Shown here: positions 28,135 through 36,220 of the stretch, piece after piece
How the letters are laid out: every line of letters begins with the position of its first letter
Numbering within the stretch: position 1 is the stretch's first letter
Source of the DNA: Chloracidobacterium sp.
GTDB taxonomy: Bacteria > Acidobacteriota > Blastocatellia > Chloracidobacteriales > Chloracidobacteriaceae
Length of the DNA: 64,000 nucleotides
Direction of reading: 5' to 3'
Assembly (NCBI GenBank): GCA_025057975.1
Contig: JANWUV010000016.1
Location: forward strand, 1 to 64,000
The notes under the pieces: generated by a model
What the model saw: only the letters and a program-made list of their open reading frames with translations
Databases searched by the model: none
What the model was told of the DNA's origin: nothing
Position numbers and translations under genes: made by a program

Positions 28135-28875
28135 ATGGGCAACACGTATGTTTTCGGGGATATTCACGGTCGTGCGCGGCAGTTGCATGAGATTCTGCAG
28201 GCGGTTGACTACGATGAGCGCCGCGACCGCCTGATCTTTGTCGGCGATCTGATTGATCGCGGCGAGGATTCGCCGCAGGTGGTTGAGTACGTTCTCCAGC
28301 TTCGGCGGCGCAATCCGAATGTGGTGTGCATACGCGGCAACCATGAGCAAATGCTGTTAGATTTGCTCGATTACGGTGATCCGCTCTGGCTGATTCCTGA
28401 AAACGGCGGTATCCAGACGCTTCAGCAATACGGCTTTGATATTGATGAAAACACCTCATCATTGGCGATTGGCATCCCCGAAGCGCATGTCGAGTTTTTG
28501 CGGAGTTTGCCCTTCTTTTACGAAGACGACCGCGCGTTGTACGTCCACGCCGGGATCGCGCCCGGCAGACATCCGGCGGAGTGTGACCCGGAAGTGCTGA
28601 TGTGGACGCGCGATCTCAACTTTTTCACGCTGTACGATGGCAAGCCCTGCTTTTTTGGGCATACGCCGGCGCGGCTGCTGCCAGCGGAAGGCGTCCGGCG
28701 TCCGGGCGAAATCTATGTGTTCGGCAGCGCCATTGGCCTCGACACCGGCTGCACTGAAGAGGACTGTTTGAGTTGTTTGCATGTGGAGTCGCAGGTCGTC
28801 TATCAGAAATACCCGACCCAGCCGGTCTCGGTTTACGAGATTGACATTCCCTGCCTGACGACCGCTGCGGCTTAG
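28135..28875 (+). CDS. PPP-type serine/threonine protein phosphatase
   Basis: This 246-residue metallophosphoesterase has the three PPP signatures: GDIHGRARQLHEIL (residues 8-21), GDLIDRGEDSPQVVEY (about 38-53) and RGNHEQML (about 69-76), with later metal ligands VHAGIAPGR (about 139) and FGHTPAR (about 177). These enzymes dephosphorylate Ser/Thr residues or cleave dinucleoside tetraphosphates (ApaH/PrpE-like). The start is 31 bases after the HU gene, and an FHA protein follows 63 bases downstream, which suggests a phosphosignalling role. Confidence 0.88.
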   Translation: MGNTYVFGDIHGRARQLHEILQAVDYDERRDRLIFVGDLIDRGEDSPQVVEYVLQLRRRNPNVVCIRGNHEQMLLDLLDYGDPLWLIPENGGIQTLQQYGFDIDENTSSLAIGIPEAHVEFLRSLPFFYEDDRALYVHAGIAPGRHPAECDPEVLMWTRDLNFFTLYDGKPCFFGHTPARLLPAEGVRRPGEIYVFGSAIGLDTGCTEEDCLSCLHVESQVVYQKYPTQPVSVYEIDIPCLTTAAA

Positions 28876-28938
28876 CTCTGGTATGGTGCTGCACGCCGCG
28901 CCGTGCTGCGTTGTTTCTCTGTTGAAATGGTGGCCCCG

Positions 28939-29940
28939 ATGAACAGCGACACTCGCCGGAGCTTGCTTGAGCTTGAACGCTTTCTGACCGAGGCCGTGCG
29001 CGCCAACCCCATTCTGACCCTGGACGACGTGCGGCCGAATCTGCTGGTGCGCCAGATTCTGGATCAACTCTCGCTCAAACGCTTTATCTGGGTTGGAAAT
29101 CAGACGTTTGTACCCAACCGGATGGTGTTTACCCTACCCAACGCACGTCCGGCCAAGCTTGAAGAGCTGGAAGTGCTTTTTAACTCCGTTGTGTTTACCA
29201 AAATGGTGTACGACTACATCACCGGTTCGGGATTCCGATTGCTAGAACCATTGGTGGTGGAGATTCGTCCCACCGTTGGCGGAGTCGGCGGACCGACGTA
29301 CTGCTCAGTCAGCTTCGAGTGGGCGTCGCCAGCTGAGCCGACCGAAGGATTGAACGTGAAAGTGGACGAGCAAGCCGGTCGGATTGTCGAGGTCAAAGGG
29401 TTCAAGCCGCAGATTCCACGGTTGGCGCGTCTGACAGCCCTCAATGGTGAGGTGTACCGTTCGCCCTTTATCGTCACCAAGCGGACGACCTTCCTGGGAC
29501 GCCTGCGGACAGTCATGGACCTGAAGTCAGGTGAGGTGTTGCGTCGCAACGATTTCGTGTACGCCCGTCATGATCACGCCAACTCACCGAACAAGAGCGT
29601 TTCCCGACAGCATGCTTCGATTGTGTTTGACAACGGCGACTTCCACCTGTTTGACACCGGAAGCGCCAATGGAACAGCCGTCGAGCGCGCTGGCCAATCC
29701 ATTGAAACGCCGTTTGGTGATACGACCGGCATCAAGCTGGAGGACGGCGATATCATCCGTTTAGGAACTGCCTTGGTGCGCTTTGAGCTAGACCCGCCAG
29801 CAGCCGAGTTGCTGGATACAGTGTCTGTTGAGTCTGACGCCGTCCCTGAGGACCTGAATCCAACGACTGGCAATGCAACCGTGCGGATTCAGCGTAGTGA
29901 GATTCTGTTCGAGACCAGCAAGGTTCTCGATTCCGAGTGA
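28939..29940 (+). CDS. FHA-domain protein with FhaA-type N-terminal domain
   Basis: This protein of about 333 residues has an N-terminal region (about 1-150) resembling DUF3662/FhaA: a helical start, then QTFVPNRMVFTLPNARPAKL and LEPLVVEIRPTVGG. The C-terminal FHA domain (about 195-285) has FLGRLRTVMDL, SVSRQHASIVFDNGDFHLFD and SANGT, the phosphothreonine-binding residues of the fold. A short acidic tail ends ATVRIQRSEILFETSKVLDSE. FhaA-like proteins are kinase partners in Actinobacteria; no kinase is encoded nearby. ATG at 28939 is chosen; an upstream start at 28903 lacks support. Confidence 0.85.
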   Translation: MNSDTRRSLLELERFLTEAVRANPILTLDDVRPNLLVRQILDQLSLKRFIWVGNQTFVPNRMVFTLPNARPAKLEELEVLFNSVVFTKMVYDYITGSGFRLLEPLVVEIRPTVGGVGGPTYCSVSFEWASPAEPTEGLNVKVDEQAGRIVEVKGFKPQIPRLARLTALNGEVYRSPFIVTKRTTFLGRLRTVMDLKSGEVLRRNDFVYARHDHANSPNKSVSRQHASIVFDNGDFHLFDTGSANGTAVERAGQSIETPFGDTTGIKLEDGDIIRLGTALVRFELDPPAAELLDTVSVESDAVPEDLNPTTGNATVRIQRSEILFETSKVLDSE

Positions 29941-29972
29941 GATGCGGCAACACATGCTTTCAGGAGGTATGT

Positions 29973-30296
29973 ATGATCCGACCCGGCGCTTGTGTTGTAG
30001 TCGGTTTGCACAGCCCGCGGGAAAAGCTGTGGGGGATTTTGACTAGCATAGACCCCTCCGGTGTGCACCTACGAGGTCTTGACATCAACGCTTTTGATGA
30101 CTGGTTAAGTGCCATCAGCAATGGTGAAAACAATATCGGGCTGACGCATAGCTTTTTTCCCATGTGGCGCGTTGAACGCATCCTTCTTGATGAATCGCTG
30201 GGTGAGATTCATTCCATGGGACAGCTTTTCGCCAAGCGAATCGGCATGAGTGTGACCGACTACCTTGGGGTTGGGAGCGAGGAATCTATCAGCTAG
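29973..30296 (+). CDS. conserved acidobacterial hypothetical protein, 107 aa
   Basis: The ATG at 29973 has a strong AGGAGG seven bases upstream. The protein contains VVVGLHSPREKLWGIL, GVHLRGLDINAFDDWL, and FFPMWRVERILLDESLGEIHSM. The combination of LHSPREK-W, a GLD-FDD core and FFPM-RVER-LDE is a pattern I associate with small acidobacterial proteins of unknown function. No signal peptide, membrane segment or catalytic motif is visible. It starts 33 bases after the FHA gene and probably shares its transcript. Confidence 0.78.
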   Translation: MIRPGACVVVGLHSPREKLWGILTSIDPSGVHLRGLDINAFDDWLSAISNGENNIGLTHSFFPMWRVERILLDESLGEIHSMGQLFAKRIGMSVTDYLGVGSEESIS

Positions 30297-30472
30297 CGAT
30301 TCCTTAGCTCAGGCGTCGCCGAACAGCGACGACCAATCCCAAGCGTGGAGCTTCTCGATAAGCAGGGCACAGGGCAAGGCGGAAAGCACTGCTGGCGGCA
30401 GGCGTGGTGGTTTGAGGGGCCTGTCACCTGTGCTGTGGCGTATTCGGCGGTCGGCTCACCTAAGCAGTCCCC

Positions 30473-31048
30473 ATGGAAGACGCGACGGCGGTTTTCTGGA
30501 AATCATTTGTCAAACACCCCCGGCAGACCGGCGCGATTGTGCCGAGTTCTCGCCAACTGGCGCAGGCGATGCTGGCGCGGACGGATTTGAGTCGCGCGCG
30601 TTTTGTAATTGAACTAGGGCCGGGTACGGGCGCATTTACCGAGGCGATTGTGGCGGCTCTACCGCCCGGCGCCGATTTTCTCGCCATCGAACGTAACCCA
30701 GAACTCGTAGCCTTTCTGCGGCGTCGGCTGCCGCACACGACGGTTATCTGCGACAACGCCGTCCACCTACGGCGATACACAGCGACGCGCGCCGTTCCCC
30801 CAGCGGCTGTGTTCTGCGGACTGCCGCTGTCATGGTTGGCGTCGGACGAGCGCAACGCCATTCTCGACGCCGTGGCTGATGTTTTACCGCCGGGCGGCGT
30901 GTTCACGTTGTTTCAGTACATTCATGCTGCATGGACGCCGCCCGGACGCCGGGTGTATCGTGAACTCGCCCGCCGCTTCCAGCGCATTGAGCGCCGTCCA
31001 ACATGGTGGAATCTGCCCCCTGCCTACGTGATGTATTGCTTCCGGTGA
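30473..31048 (+). CDS. SAM-dependent methyltransferase, PmtA/KsgA-like
   Basis: This 191-residue class I methyltransferase has motif I FVIELGPGTGAFTEAI (about residues 45-60), an acidic residue at the end of beta-2 (IERNP), and PAAVFCGLPLSWL, the NLP-type motif seen in phospholipid N-methyltransferases and rRNA adenine dimethylases. The N-terminal FWKSFVKHPRQTGAIVPSSRQLA is typical of the phosphatidylethanolamine N-methyltransferase (PmtA) group. A phospholipid head-group substrate is plausible but not proved. It probably shares a transcript with the next gene (78 bases). Confidence 0.82.
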   Translation: MEDATAVFWKSFVKHPRQTGAIVPSSRQLAQAMLARTDLSRARFVIELGPGTGAFTEAIVAALPPGADFLAIERNPELVAFLRRRLPHTTVICDNAVHLRRYTATRAVPPAAVFCGLPLSWLASDERNAILDAVADVLPPGGVFTLFQYIHAAWTPPGRRVYRELARRFQRIERRPTWWNLPPAYVMYCFR

Positions 31049-31126
31049 CGCCGCCGCGCGTTGGATGATAAAGTCGAACGCGCCAGACAGGAAAATGTCG
31101 CCAGCTCATCGGGGAGAATCATCTCT

Positions 31127-31945
31127 ATGTCCAAGCGCCCACTTGTGACGCTGCTGACCGACTTTGGAACGAACGACCACTTTGTGGCCGCCATGAAAGG
31201 CGTCATTCTCGACATTCACCGCGAGGTGGACATCGTGGACATCTCACACGACATTCCGCCGCACGATGTTTTCGCCGGGGCGTTTGTCCTCTACAACGCG
31301 ATGTCCTACTTCCCGCGCTTTACGACGCACGTTGCCGTTGTTGACCCGACAGTCGGCTCAGCTCGCCGGCCGATTCTAGTTATGACCGACAACTACAACT
31401 TTATCGGCCCGGACAACGGCTTGTTTAGCTATGTCTATCAGACGGAAACCGTCAATCGCGTCATTCACATTACGGCTGACTATTACTTCCGCCAGCCGGT
31501 CTGCCCGACCTTTCATGGACGCGATATTTTCGCCCCGATTGCTGGTTACTTGGCGAAAGGCGTTGACGCTCGCAAGATGGGCGAACCGATTACGGATTAT
31601 GTGCGGTTTGACGTACCACGTCCCGACGTTTCCGACCCCAAGCGGCTACGTGGCGCAATTCTGCATATTGACCGCTTTGGTAACTGCTTTACGAACTTTA
31701 CGAAGGAACACATTTCGTTGGCGGCGCTGCGGGCGGGAGGCAAGTTTGTGGTGATTCATCCGCAGGACCCAGCGAAGAGCCGAGAAATCGTCAAGTTTGT
31801 TACGCACTACGCCGAAGCGCAGCCGAATGAACTGTTCGCGCTGTTTTCAAGTACCGGCCACCTCGAAATTGCCGCGTTGAAAGTACCGGCGGCGCGCGTC
31901 TTAGAAGCGCGGCGCGGTATGGAAGTGCAGTTCATTGTGCCGTAG
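31127..31945 (+). CDS. SAM hydrolase / chlorinase-fluorinase superfamily protein (DUF62)
   Basis: This 272-residue protein has the DUF62 signatures TLLTDFGTNDHFVAAMKGV (N-terminus), DISHDIPPHDVFAGAFVL, VVDPTVGSARRP, and the C-terminal domain with HIDRFGNCFTNF. Non-halogenating members are SAM hydroxide adenosyltransferases that hydrolyse S-adenosylmethionine to adenosine and methionine. I cannot see a halogenase-specific loop. ATG at 31127 is preferred (GGGGAGAATC upstream). Confidence 0.88.
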   Translation: MSKRPLVTLLTDFGTNDHFVAAMKGVILDIHREVDIVDISHDIPPHDVFAGAFVLYNAMSYFPRFTTHVAVVDPTVGSARRPILVMTDNYNFIGPDNGLFSYVYQTETVNRVIHITADYYFRQPVCPTFHGRDIFAPIAGYLAKGVDARKMGEPITDYVRFDVPRPDVSDPKRLRGAILHIDRFGNCFTNFTKEHISLAALRAGGKFVVIHPQDPAKSREIVKFVTHYAEAQPNELFALFSSTGHLEIAALKVPAARVLEARRGMEVQFIVP

Positions 31946-32331
31946 CTGAAGCGCGTCAAACGATGCGCCTCAAAGACCCCAGCCAACCAGAGTCATCCTG
32001 CTCACCAGCAGCCGACACAGGACATCACCGACTGGAAATCGCGCTTCTGGGTTCATCAAAGGCGCGGCAAAGCTACAGGGGCAAAGTCGCCGTTGACTGG
32101 CGCTGCGACTGGTACACAAATAAAGCTGAAATTTCAGCGCATTCCTGACACCCAACCGTCAGGCAACTTGCACACGCCTACCATTTTGAGTCTGTGAGGC
32201 CGGTGGTTTGACGGGCCAACAAGCGTTCCGCCAAGGGTGGGTAAGGAGTCATTGTTATGATCGCCGAAGTTGGGGAAAACTCTTGACCCTTTCACATAAC
32301 CTGCCCCAAGTAGTTAGTTTAGGGAGGTGGT
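31946..32331. other. 386-base intergenic region before the YgfZ gene
   Basis: No convincing long gene is present. A nine-codon ORF with a ribosome-binding site lies at 32257-32286, and an AGGGAGG ribosome-binding site precedes the YgfZ start at 32332. Short frames at 31963-32155 on both strands look non-coding. Confidence 0.5.
32257..32286 (+). CDS. possible nine-residue leader peptide upstream of ygfZ
   Basis: AAGGAG eight bases upstream of an ATG starts MIAEVGENS, followed by TGA. It ends 45 bases before the YgfZ start. The spacing and clear ribosome-binding site are suggestive, but the peptide has no obvious regulatory amino-acid run, and this may be chance. Confidence 0.35.
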   Translation: MIAEVGENS

Positions 32332-33471
32332 ATGGCGCACCCGCTTGAAGCACACCAAAAAGCCATTGGCGCGGCTCTACGTTCTGAAGGCGACCGGCTT
32401 GTTCCGGCCCAGTATGGGGAACTTGCGGCGGAATATGCGGCGCTTGTCAACAATGTCGGCGTCGTTGACCTCAGTGCGCACGGACGCTTTGCCGTCGGCG
32501 GCAAAGATCGGGTGACATTTCTAAATGGTTGGGTGAGCCAGCATGTCAAGCCGCTCACGCCGGGAACAGGCGTGGCGGCGTTGTTCCTAACGGCGCAGGG
32601 CAAGGTTATTGCTAATGTCACGCTCGATTGCCTGACGGACGAGTTCTGGCTGACGACGGATTTGGCGGCTGCGCCGGCTATCCAGAAGAAGCTTGCGCCG
32701 CTGGCGCGCGCCGGCGATTTTCGCCTTACGGATTTGCGTGACGCCTACGCCGTGATCGGCCTTATCGGCCCGGCGTCAACCCGCGTCATTAAGCAGTTGA
32801 CCGGGGCCGACCCGGATGCTTGGCGGAAGACGTTGACGGTTGAGAAGGTCGGGGGTGGTACGGAAGAACTACCGGTCTTTGCGCATGAGCGTCTTTGCAT
32901 TGGTGAGACGGCGGCGCTGGTAGTGCGGCGTCCACGCTATGGACTGCCAGCTTTTGAGCTGTTCGCGCCGCAGGAGGCGGCGGTCGCTGTCTGGAAAACG
33001 CTGACGGCGGCCGGCGCAACGCCGGTAGGTTGGGATGCGTTGGACATTTGCCGCATCGAGGGCGGCGTCGGCCGCTTTGGTCAGGACTTTGACGAAACAA
33101 CCTTGGCGTTGGAGGCCGGGCTGGGCTACGCCGTTAGCTACACCAAGGGTTGCTATGTTGGGCAGGAAACCGTGGCGAAAATTCACTGGCGCGGTCACGA
33201 CCAAACAGCACGGCGGCTTGTATCGCTCGTGTGTGAAGGCGACGATTTTGATGGGCGGCCCATTCCGGCGCATGGAACACCTATTCTGGCCGACGGGAAG
33301 GAAGTCGGGCTGATCACCAGCGCCGCCCGCCATCCGGTGACAAACGCGGTCATCGCGCTTGGGTATGTCCGCTCGACGGCCCTTGCCAATCGCCGGCTGC
33401 TCACGGTGGCCGGGCGTCCCACGCAGGTTCGGGAAGCAGGTGAACCACAATCGAAGGGAGACGGACAGTGA
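32332..33471 (+). CDS. ygfZ: YgfZ/GcvT-family folate-binding protein
   Basis: This 379-residue protein has the GcvT fold. The YgfZ signature KGCYVGQE is visible at about residue 266 in SYTKGCYVGQETVAKI. The upstream LNGWVSQHVKPL and LTAQGKVIANVTLDCL motifs match the folate-binding domain. YgfZ helps assembly or repair of iron-sulfur enzymes in a folate-dependent way and is not a glycine-cleavage aminomethyltransferase. A strong GGGAGG precedes the ATG. The stop overlaps the GTG start of the next gene. Confidence 0.88.
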   Translation: MAHPLEAHQKAIGAALRSEGDRLVPAQYGELAAEYAALVNNVGVVDLSAHGRFAVGGKDRVTFLNGWVSQHVKPLTPGTGVAALFLTAQGKVIANVTLDCLTDEFWLTTDLAAAPAIQKKLAPLARAGDFRLTDLRDAYAVIGLIGPASTRVIKQLTGADPDAWRKTLTVEKVGGGTEELPVFAHERLCIGETAALVVRRPRYGLPAFELFAPQEAAVAVWKTLTAAGATPVGWDALDICRIEGGVGRFGQDFDETTLALEAGLGYAVSYTKGCYVGQETVAKIHWRGHDQTARRLVSLVCEGDDFDGRPIPAHGTPILADGKEVGLITSAARHPVTNAVIALGYVRSTALANRRLLTVAGRPTQVREAGEPQSKGDGQ

Positions 33472-33794
33472 CGCAACCGCCAAATCCGACGCCACTGGCG
33501 GGGCCGCCAAGCACGTCTTCCGAAGCAGCGCTAGACTGGGCGACGGCCGAAGACGCCTATCACTTGATCAACGGCCTTGTCGCGCAGGTGACGGCCGCCA
33601 ACGACTTGATTGCGTTGCTGGCAACTCTGCTCGGCGAAAGCCAGCTCAAGCAGGTCGTGGAAACGCCGCAGTGGGCGCAGTACCAGTCCGCCCGCCGCCG
33701 GATGGAGCGCATCCAGGCTGACCTCGAAAAATTTTCCGCCACCATGCAGCGGCTGGCGGCCGACCGCCCCGACGTTGCCTCAGACGAAGGATGA
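33468..33794 (+). CDS. hypothetical protein, 108 aa
   Basis: A GTG start overlaps the ygfZ stop codon (GTGA), so the gene is probably translationally coupled to it. The product is mostly alpha-helical, with two amphipathic stretches (about residues 28-60 and 65-100) and no membrane segment. I do not recognise a family. It ends ten bases before the convergent mqnE stop. Confidence 0.7.
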   Translation: MTQPPNPTPLAGPPSTSSEAALDWATAEDAYHLINGLVAQVTAANDLIALLATLLGESQLKQVVETPQWAQYQSARRRMERIQADLEKFSATMQRLAADRPDVASDEG

Positions 33795-33804
33795 CGCCGC
33801 TATC

Positions 33805-34914
33805 TTAGACGGCGGCAGCGACGGCCTCGCGGACGACTGGACGATACAGCGTATCGCGTTCGACGGGCTCCAGCCCGGCGTCCCGAATCAGCGACACCAC
33901 TTCTTCACGAGTCGCCTGGCAGCGGCTACGTCCGTCGGCCGAGTAGGTTGCCACGAGCGGCCCGCCACCCGACACTGTACCATCCAAGTCATCCGCACCG
34001 AAGTGCAGCGCGAGTTGGGCGGTTTGCCGTCCGAGCATAACCCAGTACGCCTTGATATGGTCGAAGTTGTCCAACATCAAGCGTGAAACGGCGATGGTTT
34101 TGAGGCTGTCCACTGCCGTTGGGCCCGGCAAATGAGCAAGCGCCGTGTTTTCAGGGTAAAACGCCAATGGGATAAAGCACTGGAAGCCGCCGGTTTCGTC
34201 CTGCAAGTCACGTAGCCGGAGCATGTGGTCAACCCGGTCGGCGTAGCTTTCAATGTGGCCGTAGAGCATTGTCGCGTTTGAACGAATGCCCTTGCGATGA
34301 ACGGCCCGCGCCATATCAAGCCACCGCTGACTATCACACTTGTGGCGGCAAATTTGAGCGCGGATGTGTTCAGCGAAGATTTCGGCGCCGCCGCCAGGAC
34401 AGGAGTCCAAACCGGCTTCCCGCAGACGATCAATCACTTCGTCGTCCGAAAGCCGTGTGATGCGCTTGAAATGGTCAAGCTCGACCATCGTGAAGGCTTT
34501 CAGATGCAGGTCAGGGTAAGCGCTCTTCAAACCGCGCAGCAGGTCAAGGTAATAGTCGAACTTCAGCGTCGGATGCAGCCCCCCGACAATGTGAACTTCC
34601 GTAATACCGGCCTCATAGTAAGGGCGCACTTCCGCCACGGCTTGCTCAACGGTGTAGGTGTACGCCCCCTCGTCGCCCGGCTTGCGATAAAACGAGCAAA
34701 AGGCGCAGTCCCAGTAGCACACATTGGTCGGGTTCAGGTGGTGGTTGACGTTGTAGTACACCACTCGCCCATGCCGTGCGCGCCGAACGGTGTTAGCCAA
34801 GTGTCCCAGAAACGCCACATCTTGGCTTTCAAAGAGGGCCACCCCGTCGTCAAATGACAGTCGCTCGCCGGCTTGCACCTTTTCGGCAATGCGGGAAAGA
34901 ACGTCGGTTGACAT
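33805..34914 (-). CDS. mqnE: aminofutalosine synthase (radical SAM)
   Basis: This 369-residue radical SAM enzyme has the iron-sulfur motif NPTNVCYWDCAFCSFYRKPG (CX3CX2C) near residue 70. The stretches ATMLYGHIES and ETGGFQCFIPLAFYPENT are typical of MqnE, the second enzyme of the futalosine pathway to menaquinone; related CofH and MqnC are possible but fit less well. The frame is open to 34971, but ATG at 34914 gives the usual N-terminus. Other futalosine genes are not in this window. Confidence 0.85.
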   Translation of the reverse strand: MSTDVLSRIAEKVQAGERLSFDDGVALFESQDVAFLGHLANTVRRARHGRVVYYNVNHHLNPTNVCYWDCAFCSFYRKPGDEGAYTYTVEQAVAEVRPYYEAGITEVHIVGGLHPTLKFDYYLDLLRGLKSAYPDLHLKAFTMVELDHFKRITRLSDDEVIDRLREAGLDSCPGGGAEIFAEHIRAQICRHKCDSQRWLDMARAVHRKGIRSNATMLYGHIESYADRVDHMLRLRDLQDETGGFQCFIPLAFYPENTALAHLPGPTAVDSLKTIAVSRLMLDNFDHIKAYWVMLGRQTAQLALHFGADDLDGTVSGGGPLVATYSADGRSRCQATREEVVSLIRDAGLEPVERDTLYRPVVREAVAAAV

Positions 34915-35122
34915 AAAGGCAGATTCTAAAATGTGAGGAATACACCAGACGGGGGTATGGCACTGCAGCATCCTAACGGAGGTGCAACTTGCAGAGCAAC
35001 GCAGAACGGCGGGCGCGTTGACGGTTTGAAAAAGCCTGTGCTACCGTCGTCGCTGCCTCTTCTGGCATTGGCGGTATTAACGGCTTGTTCCTTTCAGTTA
35101 CCTCGCTGAAATACTGAGACTT

Positions 35123-36154
35123 ATGCTTACCGGCTTCAACACCGACATCACGTACGACGGTGTCGTGTACCACGTTCAGACCGAAGACAAGGGGCCGGCT
35201 AACCCACTTATTCTGTCGCTTGTTTATGTCGGCGGGCAGGTTCTTGCCGCCAAACGTACCTACTACACGAAGGATTTGGAAGAAGGCGCGACGCCCGCCG
35301 ATCTACAAAAGAAGCTAGAAAAACAGCACAAGGCGATTCTGGCATTGATTGCCCGTGGGCGTATTAACGAACTCATCGCCAAACGCGAGACCGGCGCTAA
35401 TGTTGCGCCTCGGCCGCTACCGCCGCCACCGCCGGTGCCGCCGGTGATTGCAGCGCCGGCTTCGGTTACGGAATCGCTGTCGCCACTGCTGGCAAGTTCA
35501 GTTTCTGAAGGCGCACCGGCGCGTCCCCTGCCCGCCAGTCTGCCGCCGCCGCCGCCACCACCGCCGCCGATTCCAGGCGTGGCGCGCGTGACATCGGCGC
35601 TGGATAGTGTTTTGCCTTCCAGCCCTGAGGTACCGCGTTCCACGCCCCCCACAGTCCCACCCCCACTCTCACCGTCATCGGCAAGGCCAGCCGTCACAAC
35701 GGTGCTGGATAATCTGCTCTCCTCGCTGAGTCAACCACCGGCATCTGTCGCCCCGCCCTCAGCCTCAACGACCGGCGGTACGCCCAAAGCCTCGATTGAC
35801 CTCAACAGCATGGTTAATCAGTACGTCGCCCGTAACCTACAATCCGAGAAACCGGTTATTACGCTGCTAGGTAATCCGGAGTTTTATGCTGGGGAAACGG
35901 TGGTGATCCAAGCGCACGTCACGCGCGGAGTCGGTGGTCAGCCTATTCCTAATGCGCCGGTGATCGCCAAAGTGTTTGGGACGCACGACCGTCCATACCG
36001 CAGTTCAGCTTCAACAGACGCTTCCGGCGTCGCCGTCCTGACGTTGACGTTGCCCAACTTCCATGCCGGTACTGCGGCGGTGGTGATCAGCGTGATGACC
36101 GACGCCGGTGAAGCTGAAGTCAAGCACCTCATCCGACGCCGCAAAATCGGTTAG
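35123..36154 (+). CDS. conserved protein with GFNTDI-HVQTED N-terminal domain and proline-rich linker
   Basis: Of 343 residues, the N-terminal domain (about 1-80) begins MLTGFNTDITYDGVVYHVQTEDKG and NPLILSLVYVGGQVLAAKRTYY, a pattern widespread in acidobacteria, myxobacteria and cyanobacteria but without a known function. Residues about 92-225 are an extremely proline- and serine-rich linker with two poly-Pro runs. The C-terminal domain (about 240-340; PVITLLGNPEFYAGETVVIQ, NAPVIAKVFG, GVAVLTLTLPNFHAGTAAVVI) is an Ig-like/carboxypeptidase-regulatory fold. No signal peptide is visible. Confidence 0.75.
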   Translation: MLTGFNTDITYDGVVYHVQTEDKGPANPLILSLVYVGGQVLAAKRTYYTKDLEEGATPADLQKKLEKQHKAILALIARGRINELIAKRETGANVAPRPLPPPPPVPPVIAAPASVTESLSPLLASSVSEGAPARPLPASLPPPPPPPPPIPGVARVTSALDSVLPSSPEVPRSTPPTVPPPLSPSSARPAVTTVLDNLLSSLSQPPASVAPPSASTTGGTPKASIDLNSMVNQYVARNLQSEKPVITLLGNPEFYAGETVVIQAHVTRGVGGQPIPNAPVIAKVFGTHDRPYRSSASTDASGVAVLTLTLPNFHAGTAAVVISVMTDAGEAEVKHLIRRRKIG

Positions 36155-36220
36155 CGGTCCTTTGTGTTCAGCCTACTTTTTCCCTAAAGCAGTTTTTCCA
36201 CGGTGGTTTGTTTTCCACAT

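Noticed and set aside
31963-32155. Small ORFs before ygfZ
   Set aside because: Both strands give frames of random composition without ribosome-binding sites.
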